64,000 bases of DNA from Limnoperna fortunei (Eukaryota > Mollusca > Bivalvia > Mytilida > Modiolidae): contig OX104112.1 in assembly GCA_944474755.1 (NCBI GenBank), forward strand, positions 20,610,460 to 20,674,459. Direction: 5' to 3'. Of this stretch, positions 10,640 through 21,950 are shown piece by piece (positions within the stretch are counted from its first letter, which is position 1; every line of letters begins with the position of its first letter). The position numbers and the translations under genes are program-made. The notes below the pieces were generated by a model. The model ran no database searches. It was given only the letters and a program-made list of their open reading frames with translations, and was not told the origin of the DNA.

Positions 10640-11050
10640 ACGTCTATGCACACACCGACAACTGCCCTGTCTGTACCCGTCCACCCAGCGTCCAATCCAC
10701 TTCCCGTTCGGCTACTGACCAACTGCCCTTTCCATATCTTCACGTCCACCCACAGACCAACTGCCCTACGCATATCTTTACGTTCACATACCGACCATTT
10801 GCCTCATCAATATCTACCCGTCAAACTACTGATTAACTTCCCCATCAATATCTACCTGCCCACATACCGACCACTTTCCCTATCTATATCTACCTGTCCA
10901 CCAATCAACCAACTGCCTTAGCTGTACCCGTCCACATACCGAATTCTCAAACTATATCTACTCGTCCACCTACCAACTGCCGCATCTATATCTACCCGTC
11001 CACCTTCCAACCTACTGCTTTATCTATATCTACCCGTCCACCTACCTACC
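10640..11050 (+). repeat. 37-40-bp pyrimidine-rich minisatellite, left part
   Basis: Degenerate units are built around tatctatatctacccgtcca, followed by 'cctaccgaccaactgcc' (for example 10984 and 11023). The array starts abruptly at the end of the hammerhead repeat. It is interrupted at 11054 by an inverted-repeat element and resumes at 11644. Confidence 0.85.
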
Positions 11051-11053
11051 ATC

Positions 11054-11643
11054 TATAGTCAATTTTACCGTGTCATTCCGACGGGATTTTGCTTCACAAA
11101 ATGGAAAACTGCTACCACGTTTGGTCGAGTTTATGGTCCTTTAGTAGATCTTTTATTCCACTTTTTGAAAGTAACAATTATTTTCCACAGTTAATCGGCT
11201 TTTTGAAATGCGGCCGTTTTTTCATTTTGCCAGATCGATTTTCCATACTAAATTTTGACCTTGTTTTGAACGGAAGTGTACGTTAGGAAAATTCCATTGT
11301 TGTCTATTCGAAATCCTTCGGGTAATGTCGTCTGCAGTTGAAGCGGGAAAAGTCTCGCGGTTTGTTCGAATACCATTGTACGTTACGAAAACAGACGAAC
11401 GTTTGTAAACAAAATTAGACCCCTTAAGATACAAAAATGGCTGACTTCCTATGGAAAATCGATCTGGCAAAATGAAAAAACGGCCGCATTTCAAAAAGCC
11501 GAATAACTGTTTAAAATAATTGTTACTTTCAAAAAGTGGAATAAAAGATCTACTAAAGGACCCTAAACTCGACCAAACGCGGTAGCAGTTTTCCATTTTG
11601 TGAAGCAAAATCCCGTCGGAATGACACGGTAAAATTGACTATA
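11054..11643. mobile_element. 590-bp element with 194-bp terminal inverted repeats
   Basis: The left arm (11054-11247) begins TATAGTCAATTTTACC. The right arm (11450-11643) is its reverse complement, ending GGTAAAATTGACTATA. The arms match at roughly 95% by eye. A unique 202-bp centre (11248-11449) has no transposase. Flanks fit a TA target duplication (TA|TAGTC...GACTA|TA), as in Tc1/mariner-type non-autonomous elements, although the palindromic TATA makes the exact boundary ambiguous. It interrupts the pyrimidine-rich array, so it inserted after that array formed. Open frames starting MLHKMENCY on each strand are the two arms read in mirror orientation. Confidence 0.85.
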
Positions 11644-12271
11644 CTTTATCTTTGTCTTCCCGTCAACCTAGCTACTGCCCTATCTATATCTACCCGTCCA
11701 CCTTCTTACTGTCCTATATATTTCTAACCGTCCACCTACCGACCAACTGTCCTATCTATCTATCTACTCGTCCATAAATTAACAGACCAACTGCACTATC
11801 TATATCTACCCGTCCACCTACCTAGACTGTCCTATCTATTTCTACCAGTCCACTTACCGATCATCTGACCTATCTATTTCTACCCGTACACATACCGTCC
11901 AAATAACGTATCAATATCTACCCGTCAAAGTACCCGATCAATATCTACCCATCAAACTACCCGTCCACATACTGATAAATAATTCCCTTTGTATATCTTC
12001 CCGTCCACCTACCGACGAACTGCCCTTTCTACGTCTTCCAATCCACCTACATAATACCCTTAATATATCTACCTGTCCAACTACCTACTACCCTATCTAT
12101 ATCTTCCCATCCACCGACCATCCAACTGCCCTATCTATATCTTCCAGTCCACCTTCTGACCTATATATATCTTCCCATCCACCAACCAACCATCTGCCCT
12201 ACCCATGTCTATCTACCCGTTCACCGTCCAACTTACCTATCGATATCTACCCTTTCACCTACCTACCGTCC

Positions 12272-12272
<1 letters not shown>
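11644..12272 (+). repeat. 37-40-bp pyrimidine-rich minisatellite, right part
   Basis: Continuation of the array left of the inverted-repeat element. Units again carry ctatctatatctacccgtcc and ccacctaccgaccaactg, with more divergence toward the right end. Confidence 0.85.

Positions 12273-12274
<2 letters not shown>

Positions 12275-12314
<40 letters not shown>
12275..12314. repeat. (TA)n microsatellite
   Basis: About 20 uninterrupted TA dinucleotides at the end of the pyrimidine-rich array. Confidence 0.98.
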
Positions 12315-12316
<2 letters not shown>

Positions 12317-12361
12317 CGCGGATTCTTCAGTTGGGTGAATTCACATACATAATTTTTGTGT

Positions 12362-12408
12362 ACTTGGGAGAAAAAAAAAATTGGGGGAAAAAATCGTTTC
12401 TCCCAAGT
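12362..12408. other. 12-bp inverted repeat
   Basis: ACTTGGGAGAAA (12362-12373) is the exact reverse complement of TTTCTCCCAAGT (12397-12408), with a purine-rich 23-nt loop. Function unknown; it may be the end of a decayed element. Confidence 0.5.
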
Positions 12409-13849
12409 GTTTTTGGAAGCCTATTTCAACAGGTTAGAACTAACGCTGACCTTACCCAAGTTAACTGAAAGTAGGGTCAGGTGTAATCTTCGTAACTGTT
12501 TTTGGTTCAGCCCTTTTGGTTCAGTCGTTTACGAGATATCTGATCTCAAAGTGTTTCCCCCCTTATATTCGAAATAATCAAAATTTATTCAATATGTGGA
12601 AATTGTGGCGTTTGCGCAAATGTTTCTTATTTTAGGTTTATATTTTAACGGGAAAGAATTTTTTTAATGTAGAATGAGTTTTTCTAATTTTGCAGTAAAT
12701 TTTTGGTCAAAAATATTTTTAAGGAAAAATGATATCTGAGATATTTATTTTTCACACAAAATATAAACTCTTTAGGGTACCTATCAAATTACAATTAAAT
12801 CTGATTGGCTGTATCATGATAATTGACAGTTTACGTTGTTTGTTTATAAGAAAGTAAGCGTAAACATCCGAGAACAACGGACAAGATGGAGGAAGGCTTG
12901 ATGATGACTTGCTTTTGATCTTGTTCTCTTATAGACGTATCGTTTGTGAACTTGATTTTCACAGACATTCATTGTTGTCTGCACAAGAATTACACCGAGG
13001 CGATAAACAGTATCAATAAGTATACGTTTTTCATTATCTTGAATCACGTGACTAAGCCAGTAAAGGTCAAACAATAAATTGAATTCATTTTTCGTAAGTA
13101 AAGTTGCATGTTAAGATAATTACCTTCCATGTATAAAATTTTGATGGACTATAATTTACATATATTATTTGTTAAAACGTACATTTGTATGTTGAGACTG
13201 GGTACCCTGTTACCCGGTATTCGAACAGGGACATTATATTAGGGGACTCCATGATTCAGTGTACAGAAATCTGCAAATTATAGATGATATAGAAATGGGA
13301 CCAACCGAAAACTATAAATATAAATCAGTAACAACATTATATTTACGCTTTATACCCAACTTAAAAAAACATCGGGAACAAAAAAGTTTTGTGACCAAAT
13401 GTGCAAATTAAAAGGGGGGGGGGTCGTTGCAGGTATACAAGTAGATTTCCCATTTATCGTTCAGATAAAAAAGAGCTACATTATCGTTAGTTAGTGTTAA
13501 AAGAGTTTCTGCTGCTTGGTAAAAAAGAGGTTTTCTCTTTTACATGTTACTTCTTGCTTCCTGTAGTAGTTTAACATTGACATGTCTTAATTTGTATCTC
13601 ATTTTAAGTGCTTTTCATTTCTTTTTTCTCTTATCTTAGCTAGTTATTTCTTATCTTTATATTTGGGGAAGAATAATTTATAAATAGAACTGGTGTTTGT
13701 TTTTACTTCCTCGTAATAAGATATTTTTAGAATGATTTCCGCACATTGAACAATAAATGAAAATTTAATTCAATGATATATGGATAACTTAATCATTGTT
13801 CATTTGGAATTAAGTCATAGCATGGTTCATAGATTTTCTTTGTGCTTTT
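12409..13849. other. No recognised feature
   Basis: AT-rich spacer with a poly-G run (about 13414-13424). No supported gene. Confidence 0.4.
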
Positions 13850-14060
13850 ATACGCTCGTTTATGACGGGCGTATTATTAATATGGTATACAAATGTCCGT
13901 CCATCTGTTGTCCACAAGTCACAATGTATTTTGAGAATGGTATCACAAATTGTCTTTACACTGCATATAGTTGTGAATTATGTTAGCCTCATGATCTATA
14001 TACATTTTAGCAAATTTCTGATTTATTGTTATAGAATTCGGGACTTTGTTTGAGAAACAA
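13850..14060 (+). mobile_element. Fragment of hairpin-ended dispersed repeat
   Basis: It starts with an imperfect hairpin, ATACGCTCGT...ACGGGCGTAT (13850-13874). Then comes 'aatatggtatac' and a CCGTCC-type tract (about 13896-13913). The same order (hairpin, short link, GTCC-rich tract) marks the elements at 53956 and 61592. No matching 3' end was found, so it is probably truncated. Confidence 0.5.
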
Positions 14061-14311
14061 GGGGGATTTTATCTCAAAAACACTTCATGAATTTTAATTA
14101 AAGGTTGGAAGAATTGTTTATTGTAGAAATTGACAGAATATTTATGATGCACAATGTACAAATATTGAACATCAATACTGTGCATTCTTAATGCATGCAG
14201 TAATCTAGGTCAAAGTTATTTTAATACATTGTGTCTGGTATTGCCCTTTATTTTTAATGTTTTAAAAAAATCATATATAATGAATATATGTACATTAAAA
14301 TATGAGTTGGT

Positions 14312-14542
14312 GGCCTTGGTGGCCGAGTGGTTAAGGTAGTTAGTCTACTTATTTATCACTTGGTCTGTCAATACTTAGGTAGTGGGTTCCAGTCTCACTG
14401 CGGGCAGGGTGCACTCGACTCCAATTTTAATTGACGAGTTAGGTCATTTTTTCATCTGGATACTCTGGCTTCCTGAACAGGACGCCACAATATTGAAAAT
14501 TGCCGAAAGAAGCACCAAACATCATTCAAACAAAAACAAACA
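14312..14542 (+). mobile_element. tRNA-derived SINE, well preserved head
   Basis: The A box is TGGCCGAGTGGTTAAGG and the B-box region is GTGGGTTCCAGTCTC. The gcgggcagggtg box, 'cgactccaattttaattgac', a diverged 3' part and a (CAAA)n tail (to 14542) follow. It is the best example in the window of the tRNA-like head that the satellite-embedded SINE copies lack. Confidence 0.8.
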
Positions 14543-14799
14543 ATAAATATGATTTTTTTTTACAGATTTGTTTAATCGTCAGTATATGAAGAACAATATA
14601 TGAAAACTAAGTGCACACTCACTGGAATAAGAATTTTGTCAGATTTGAAAATTAATGTTTCTGCATAGTTCTTCTTCCATTGTCGCGCACTTGATCAAAA
14701 CAAAGAAGTCTTCAATGATGAACATTCGACAGGGAACAGAACCATTTCATCAGCGTGAATGTCACTAATGCCATTTCGTACATGTACCGTTTTGCAAGA

Positions 14800-15135
14800 A
14801 GGCTTTTGTATATAAGGTGTAAACAGGCACTTTTGGTATATAATGCATTCTCTAGCATCCTATGTTACACCACCATGATAGCTTTCGCATTAAAGGTGTA
14901 CTATATCCAACACCATGTAATTTTGGTTTATTAGGTGTAAAATAGCCTCCTGTGTAACCCCGGCATGATATCGTTGGTATATAAGGTGTATAATAGCCTC
15001 CTATGTTACCCTGCCATGATATCGTTGGTATATAAGGTGTACTATAGCCTCTAATGTAACCCTAACGTGACTTTTGGAATAAAAGGTGTACTATAGCCTC
15101 CCTGTCTTCATATCTGTGGTATATAAGGTGTACTA
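14800..15135 (+). repeat. Degenerate ~50-bp tandem repeat
   Basis: Repeated phrase 'ggtatataaggtgtactatagcctcc'-like, with aggtgta at 14933, 14984, 15035, 15084 and 15126 (spacings 51, 51, 49, 42). It ends where the next ~50-bp satellite begins. The shared period suggests the two may be related, but the sequence similarity is slight. Confidence 0.65.
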
Positions 15136-15825
15136 TAGTCAGTATGATGTTTGTATAAGGTATACATTGAGTTATACGAACTATATCTAATGCAAGTACA
15201 AGCCGTGCATTGTAAAAAACTCACCACACGTCAGTATGATGTTTGTATAGAGCAGACATCGCGTTATATGAACCACATGTATATATAATGCAAGTACAAC
15301 TCATACATTGAGTAGTACAGCACAACAGGTCAGTCTGAGGTAAGTACAAAACGTACAATGTGTAAAACGCATCATATGTCAGTATGATATTTGTTTAAAG
15401 CAGACATTGTACTATACCCACCACAGGTATATTGAATGCAAGTCGTAGACAGACATTGCGTTAAACAGCAGAACAAGTCAGTCTAATGTAAATACAAAAC
15501 GTACATTTGGTAAAACGCACCGCATGTTAATACGATGTTTGCATGAAGCCGACATTGTGTTATAGGCCCGACGATTATATTTTATGCAAGTACAATCCAT
15601 ACATTGTGTAAAACCCACCGCATGTTAATATAATGTCTATATAAAGCAAACATTCCGTTATATGAGCTACAAGTATATCTTATGCAAGTGCAATCAATAC
15701 ATTGCGTTGTACAGCACAACACGTCATCCCGATATTATTCAAAACGTACATTGTTGTTAAACGAACCAGATGTCGGTATGATGTCTGTATAAAGCACACA
15801 TTTTGTTGTACCAACCACGATTATA
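15136..15825 (+). repeat. ~50/99-bp satellite, block 1
   Basis: Monomers of ~49-50 bp of two alternating types make ~99-bp dimers. One type carries cattgtgtaaaactcaccac and atgtcagtatgatg. The other carries cattgcgttatatgaaccac and aagtatatctaatgcaag. Copies in this outer block are diverged. The same dimer fills the gaps between all larger repeats up to about 34.3 kb. Confidence 0.9.
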
Positions 15826-16246
15826 TTTGATTGATTGATTGGATGTATACTTTACGTCCAGCGAGCAGTATTTCGGCTATTTAGGACGGGAACAAGTTAA
15901 CAAACAATAAATCAACTGAAAATGGGGTGGGATGGGTCACAGGAAATACAATTTTAACTGCCACTGTAAAAGTATGGAGTTTTGGGTAGAGACGGAGGAC
16001 GTAGCCTTTTGTAGCGGCTACAATGAGCCTACTCTTTTTCGAGATCTACAAAAAGGTCTTTGTTGTGCAAGGAGCGTGGCACTCTCCAAACACGTTACTT
16101 ACTACGGTCCGTGGTCAGGCTTTCCGTATTATGACCTAACAATCCCCCAAACGAGAGGGTCTTCCTTACTTGCCACCCGTGGACTCACTGGGCTGCTCTG
16201 TGGGTCGAGCACTAAGAACCTTCCCAATATTGTCCCAGCGAGATTA
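15826..16246 (+). mobile_element. Dispersed repeat 'A', copy 1
   Basis: Begins with a (TTGA)n run, then tgtatactttacgtccagcg, 'tatttcggctatt.aggacggg', and a GC-richer second half (ggcactctccaaacacgtta; gggctgctctgtgggtcgag). No intact frame is shared by all copies. I recognise the opening part as a dispersed bivalve repeat but cannot assign its class. Further copies are at 17206, 18592, 31425 and 32941, with 5'-deleted copies in each 1.88-kb unit. Confidence 0.7.
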
Positions 16247-16321
16247 TATTTGATGCAAGTAAAATCTATGCCTTACAGTGTAAAGCACAACAGGTCAGTA
16301 TGATGTAAGTACAAAAGGTAC

Positions 16322-16521
16322 ATGCACTGAGGTTGCGGGTTCGTGTCTCACTCTGGGCAGCGTATACTCGACTCCAATCTTAATTGCCAAGGATTGCCAT
16401 TTTCCCTACCGAAGGTCGACCGTTTTCTCCGGGTTCTCCGGTTTCCTCCCAATAAAATCTGAACGCCATGACATAGTTGACAAATTCCTGACAATGGCGT
16501 TAAACATCATTCAAACAAAAC
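16322..16521 (+). mobile_element. 5'-truncated SINE inside satellite
   Basis: Begins at the B-box region (ggttgcgggttcgtgtctca). The gcagcgtatactcgactcc box, the tcttaattgccaaggattgc segment and the 3' part (gacatagttgacaaattcc; ggcgttaaacatcattcaaa) follow. The tRNA A-box half is absent in every satellite-embedded copy, so all derive from one truncated ancestor. Confidence 0.75.
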
Positions 16522-17205
16522 GTATATTGTGCAAACGAACAACATGTCAGTATAATGCTTTTATAAAGCAGATATTGAGTTTAACGCAACACATATATAT
16601 CTAATGCAAGCACAATCCATGCATTGTGTAAAACGGACAACACATGTCAGTATGATGTTTCAAAAGGGAAGACATCGCGTTATATGAAGCAGATGTATAT
16701 CTAATGCAAGTGCAATCTATGTATTTAGTTTTACAGCACCACAGATCAGTCTGAAGTAAGTACAAAACGTACAATGTGTAAAACGCATCACATGTCAGTA
16801 TGATATTTGTATAAAGCAGCTATTGTGTTATAGCACCACGTGTATATTTAATACAAGTCGTAAACAGACATTGCGTTAAACAGCAGAACAAGTCAATCTA
16901 ATGTAAATACAAAACGTACATTTAGTATAAAGCAGACATTGTGTTATAGGCCCGACAATTATATTGTATGCAAGTACAATCCATACATTGTGTAAAACGC
17001 ACCGCATGTTAATATGATGTCTGTATAGAGCAAACATTGCGTTATATGAACCACAAGTATATCTTATGCAAGTACAATCAATAAGTTGCGTTGTACAGCA
17101 CAACAGGTCATACCGATATTATTCAAAACGTACATTGTTGTTAAACGCAGCAGATGTCGGTATGATATCTGTATAAAGCACACATTTTGTTATACCCACC
17201 ACGAT
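16522..17205 (+). repeat. ~50/99-bp satellite, block 2
   Basis: Same two-type ~50-bp monomers as block 1, ending in a (TTGA)n run where the second repeat A starts. Confidence 0.9.
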
Positions 17206-17635
17206 TATATTTGATTGATTGATTGATTGATATGATGCATACTTTACGTCCAGCGAGCAGTATTTCGGCTATTCAGGGCTGGAACAAGTTAACAAACAAT
17301 AAATCAACTGAAAATGGGGTGGGAAGGGTCACGGGAAATACAATTTTGACTGCCACTGGAAAAGTATGGAGTTTTGGTTAGAGACGGAGAACGTAGCCTT
17401 TTGTAGCATCTACAATGAGCCTACTCTTTTTCGAATTCTACAAAAGGGGTCTTTGCCATGCAAGGAGCGTGGCACTCTCCAAACACGTTACCTACTACGG
17501 TCCGCGGTCAGGCTTTCCGTATTATGACCCCACCCCACCCCACAACGAGAGGGTCTCCCCAATAGGGGACGCGCTGGGCTGTTCTGTGGGTCGAGCACTG
17601 AGAACCCTCCCGGTATGATCCCAGCGATTATATTT
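17206..17635 (+). mobile_element. Dispersed repeat 'A', copy 2
   Basis: Same order of segments as copy 1, starting 1382 bp after it. Together with its following SINE and satellite block this shows a ~1.38-kb higher-order unit. Confidence 0.7.
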
Positions 17636-17703
17636 GATGCAAGTAAAATTTATACATTGCATTGTATAGACCAACAGGTCAGTATGATGTAAGAACAAAA
17701 CGT

Positions 17704-17866
17704 ACATGCACTAAGGTTGCGGGTTCGTGTCTCACCGCGGGCAGGGTGTACTCGACTCCAATCTTAATTGACAAGGATTGTCAGTTTTCCTACCGAAGGT
17801 CGGCTGTTTTATCCGGGTACTCCGGCTTCCTCCCCAATAAAATCTGAACGCCATGACATAGTTGAT
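17704..17866 (+). mobile_element. SINE fragment, truncated at both ends
   Basis: Starts at the B-box region and stops after gacatagttga, where satellite sequence (tctaatgcaagcacaatcc) resumes. The usual 3' tail is missing, unlike neighbouring copies. Confidence 0.7.
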
Positions 17867-18591
17867 CTAATGCAAGCACAATCCATGCATTGTATAAAAT
17901 GCACCACGTGTCAGTGTGATGTTTGTATGGAGCAGACATTGTGTTATATGAACCACAAGTATATCTAATGCAAGTACAATCCATGCATTGTGTAAAACTC
18001 ACCACATGTCAGTATAATGTTTGTATAAGAGCATACATTGCGTTATATGAAGTATATCTAATGCAAGTATAATCTATATATTTAGTTTAACAGCACCACA
18101 GATCAGTCTGAAGTAAGTACAAAACGTACAATGTGTAAAACGCATCACATGTCAGTATGATATTTGTATAAAGCAGCTATTGTGTTATAGCATCACATGT
18201 ATATTAAATGCAAGTCGTAGACATACATTTCGTTAAACAGCAGAATAGGTCAGTCTAATGTAAATACAAAACGTACATTTGTTAAAACGCACCGCATGTT
18301 AGTACGATTTTTGTATAAAGGACACATTGTGTTATAGGCCCGACGATTATATTTTATGCAAGTACAATCCATACATTGTGTAAAATGCACCGCATGCTAA
18401 CATAATGTCTGTATAGAGCAAACATTGCGTTATATGAACCACAAGTATATCTTATGCAATTACAATCAATGCGTTGCGTTGAACAGCACAACAGGTCATC
18501 CCGATATTATTCAAAACATACATTGTTGTTAAACGCACCAGATGTCGTTATGATGTCTGTAGAAAGCACACATTTTTTATACCCACCACGA
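17867..18591 (+). repeat. ~50/99-bp satellite, block 3
   Basis: Continuation of the two-type monomer array between SINE fragment and repeat A copy 3. Confidence 0.9.
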
Positions 18592-19026
18592 CTATATTTG
18601 ATTGATTGATTGATTGATTGATTGGATGTATACTTTACGTTTAGCGAGCAGTATTTTGGCTATTCAGGACGGGAACAAGTTTACAAACAATAAATCAACT
18701 GAAAGTGGAGTGGGATGGGTCACGGGAAAAACAATTTGACTGCCACTGGAAAAGTATGGAGTTTTGGGTAGAGACGGAGAACTTAGCCTTTTGTAGCGGC
18801 TACAATGAGCAGACTCTTTTTCGAAGTCTACAAAAAAGGTCTTTGTCATGCAAGGAGCGCGGCACTCTCCAAACACGTTACCCAGTACGGTCCGCGGTCA
18901 GGCTTTCCGTACTATGACATAACAACCCCACCCACAACGAGAGGGTCTCCCCAATTCGCCTACCGGGGACGCGCTGGGCTGTTCTGTGGGTCGAGCACTG
19001 AGAACCCTCCCGGTATTGTCCCAGCG
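18592..19026 (+). mobile_element. Dispersed repeat 'A', copy 3
   Basis: Starts 1387 bp after copy 2 with a longer (TTGA)n run. It is otherwise similar, including tccagcg-like 'gtttagcgagcag' and the GC-rich second half. Confidence 0.7.
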
Positions 19027-19099
19027 ATTATATTTGATGTAAGTAAAATCTATACATTGTGTTGTATAGCACAACATGTCAGTATGATATAAAAACAAA

Positions 19100-19312
19100 A
19101 CGTACATGAACTAAGGTTGAGGGTTCGTGTCTCACCGCGGGCAGGGTGTACTCGACTATAATCTTAATTGACAAGGATTGTCAGTTTTCCTACCGAAGGT
19201 CGGCTGTTTTCTCCGGGTACTCCGGCTTCCTCCCCAATACAATCTGAACCCCATGACATAGTTGACAAATTCCTGACAATGGCGTTAAACATCATTCAAA
19301 CAAATAAACAAA
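19100..19312 (+). mobile_element. 5'-truncated SINE inside satellite
   Basis: Same truncation point as at 16322, with a full 3' part and a caaataaacaaaacg tail. Confidence 0.75.
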
Positions 19313-20067
19313 ACGCATATTGTGCAAACGCACAACATGTCAGTATAGTGATTGTATAAAGCAGATATTGGATTTTACGCAACACAAGTATATCTAATGC
19401 AAGCACAATCCATGCATTGTATAAAATGCACCACGTGTCAGTGTGATGTTTGTATAGAGCAGACATTGTGTTATATGAACCACAAGTGTATCTTATGAAA
19501 GTACAATCCATGCATTGTGTAAAACTCACCACATATCAGTATGATGTTTGTATAGATCATACATTGCGTTATATGAACGACAAGTATATCTTATGCAAGT
19601 ACAATCTATATATTTAGTGATAGAGCACCACAGATCAGTCTGAAGTAAGTACAAAACGCACAATGTGTAAAACGCATCATATGTCAGTATGATATTTGTA
19701 TGAAGCAGCTATTGTGTTATAGCACCACATGTATATTTAATGCAAGTCGTAGACTGACATTACGTTAAACAGCAGAACCAGCCAGTCTAATATAAATACA
19801 AAAGGTACATTTACTAAAACGCACCGCATGTTAGTACGATGTTCGTATAAAGCAGGCATTGTGTTATAGGCCCGACAATTATATTGTATGCAAGTACAAT
19901 CCATACATTGTGTAAAACACACAGCATGTTAACATGATGTCTGCATAGAGCAAACATTGCGTTATATGAACCACAAGTATATCTTATGCAATTACAATCA
20001 ATACGATGCGTTGTACAGCACAACAGGTCATCCCGATATTATTCAAAACGTGCATTGTTGTTAAACG
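19313..20067 (+). repeat. ~50/99-bp satellite, block 4
   Basis: Last satellite block before the macrosatellite. Its 3' part (about 19737-20067) is closer to the segment at 27261-27591 than to the equivalent part of the other copies (shared 'accagccagtctaatataaa'). Confidence 0.9.
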
Positions 20068-21950
20068 AGCCTTTTGTAGCGGCTACAATGAGCCTACTCT
20101 TTTTCGAATTCTACAAAAGGGGTCTTTGCCTTGCAAGGAGCGTGGCACTCTCCAAACACGATACCTACTACCGTCCGCGGTCAGGCTTTCCGTATTATGA
20201 CCCCACCCCACAACGACAGGGTCTCCCCAATTCGCCAACCGGGGACGCGCTGGGCTGCTCTGTGGGTTGAGCACTGAGAACCCTCCCAGTATGGTCCCAA
20301 CGATTATATTTGATGCAAGTAAAATCTATACATTGCGTTGTATAGAACAACAGGTCAGAATGATGTAAGTACAAAACGTACATGCACTAAGGTTGCGGGT
20401 TCGTGTCTCACCGCGGGCAGGGTGTGCTTGACTCCAATCTTAATTGACAAGGATTGTCAGTTTTCCTACCGAAGGTCGGCTGTTTTCTCCGGGTACTCCG
20501 CCTTCCTCCCCAAAAAAATCTGAATGCGATGACATAGTTGACAAATTCCTGATACTGGCGTTAAACATCATTCAAACAAATAAACAAAACGTATATTATG
20601 CAAACACACAACATGTCAGTATAGTGCTTGTATACAGCAGATATTGAGTTTTACTCAACACTAGTATATCTACTGCAAGCACAACCCGTGCATTGTATAA
20701 AACGTACCACATGTCAGTGTGATGTTTGTATAGAGTAGACATTGTGTTATATGAACCACAAGTATATCTAATGCAAGTACAATCCATGCATTGTTTAAAA
20801 CTAACCACATATCAGTATGATGTTTGTATAGAGCATGCATTGCGTTATATAAAACGACAAGTATATCTTATGCAAGTACAATCCATGCATTGTGTAAAAC
20901 TCACCACATATCAGTATGATGTTTGTTTAGAGCATACATTGCGTTATATAAAACGACAAGAATATCTTATGCAAGTACAATCTATATATTTAGTTTTAGA
21001 GCACCACAGATCAGTCTGAAGTAAGTACAAAACGTACAATGTGTAAACGCATCACATGTCAGTATGATATTTGTATGAATCTATACATTGCGTTGTATAG
21101 AACAACAGGTCAGTATGATGTAAGTACATGCACTAAGGTTGCGGGTTCGTGTCTCACCGCGGGCAGGGTGTACTCGACTCCATTCTGTTTTCTGCGGGTA
21201 CTCCGGCTTCCTCCCAAATAAAATCTGAACGCCATGTCATAGTTGACAAATTCCTGACAATGGCGTTAAACATCATTTAAAAAAATAAACAAAACGTATA
21301 TTGTACAAACACACAACATGTCAGTATAGTGCTTGTATACAGAAGATATTGAGTTTTACGCAACACAAGTATATCTACTGCAAGCACAATCCATGCATTG
21401 TATAAAACGCAACACACGTCAGTGTGATGTTTGTATAGAGCATACATTGCGTTATATGAACGACAAGTATATCTAATGCAAATACAATCTATATATCTAG
21501 TGATAGAGCACCACAGATCAGTCTGAAGTAAGTAGAAAACGTACAATGTGCAAAACGCATCACATGTCAGTATGATATTTGTATGAAGCAGCTATTGTTT
21601 AATAGCACCACATGTATAGTTAATGCAAGTCGTAGACAGACATTACGTTAAACAGCAGAACAAGTCAGTCTAATGTAAATACAAAACGTGCATTTGGTAA
21701 AACGCACCGCATGTTATTACGATGTTTGTATAAAGCAGACATTGTGTTATAAGCCCGACAATTATATTGTATGCAAGTACAATCCATACATTGTGTAAAA
21801 CACACCGCATGTTAACATGATGTCTGCATAGAGCAAACATTGCGTTATATGAACCACAAGTATATCTTATGCAATTACAATCAATACGATGCGTTGTACA
21901 GCACAACAGGTCATCCCGATATTATTCAAAACGTGCATTGTTGTTAAACG
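20068..21950 (+). repeat. 1.88-kb macrosatellite unit 1 (1883 bp)
   Basis: Content in order: 5'-deleted repeat A (20068-20310), satellite, 5'-truncated SINE (20380-20590), a run of 99-bp satellite dimers, a second internally deleted SINE (21123-21290), and satellite to the next unit. The unit begins at the junction aaacg|agccttttgtagc, where the first part of repeat A and adjoining satellite are missing. Open frames repeated in every unit (for example MQLQSIRCVVQHN...) come from satellite and repeat A and have no protein features. Confidence 0.95.

Noticed and set aside
10604..10921. Frames rich in H, P, T over the pyrimidine-rich array
   Set aside because: Translation of a degenerate 37-40-bp tandem repeat.
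11089..11608. Two similar frames MLHKMENCY... on opposite strands
   Set aside because: They are the two arms of one inverted-repeat element. The similarity is structural and not a gene family.
14312..14400. Functional tRNA gene
   Set aside because: A- and B-box-like sequences are present, but the body continues into the SINE core and tail and no full cloverleaf can be drawn.
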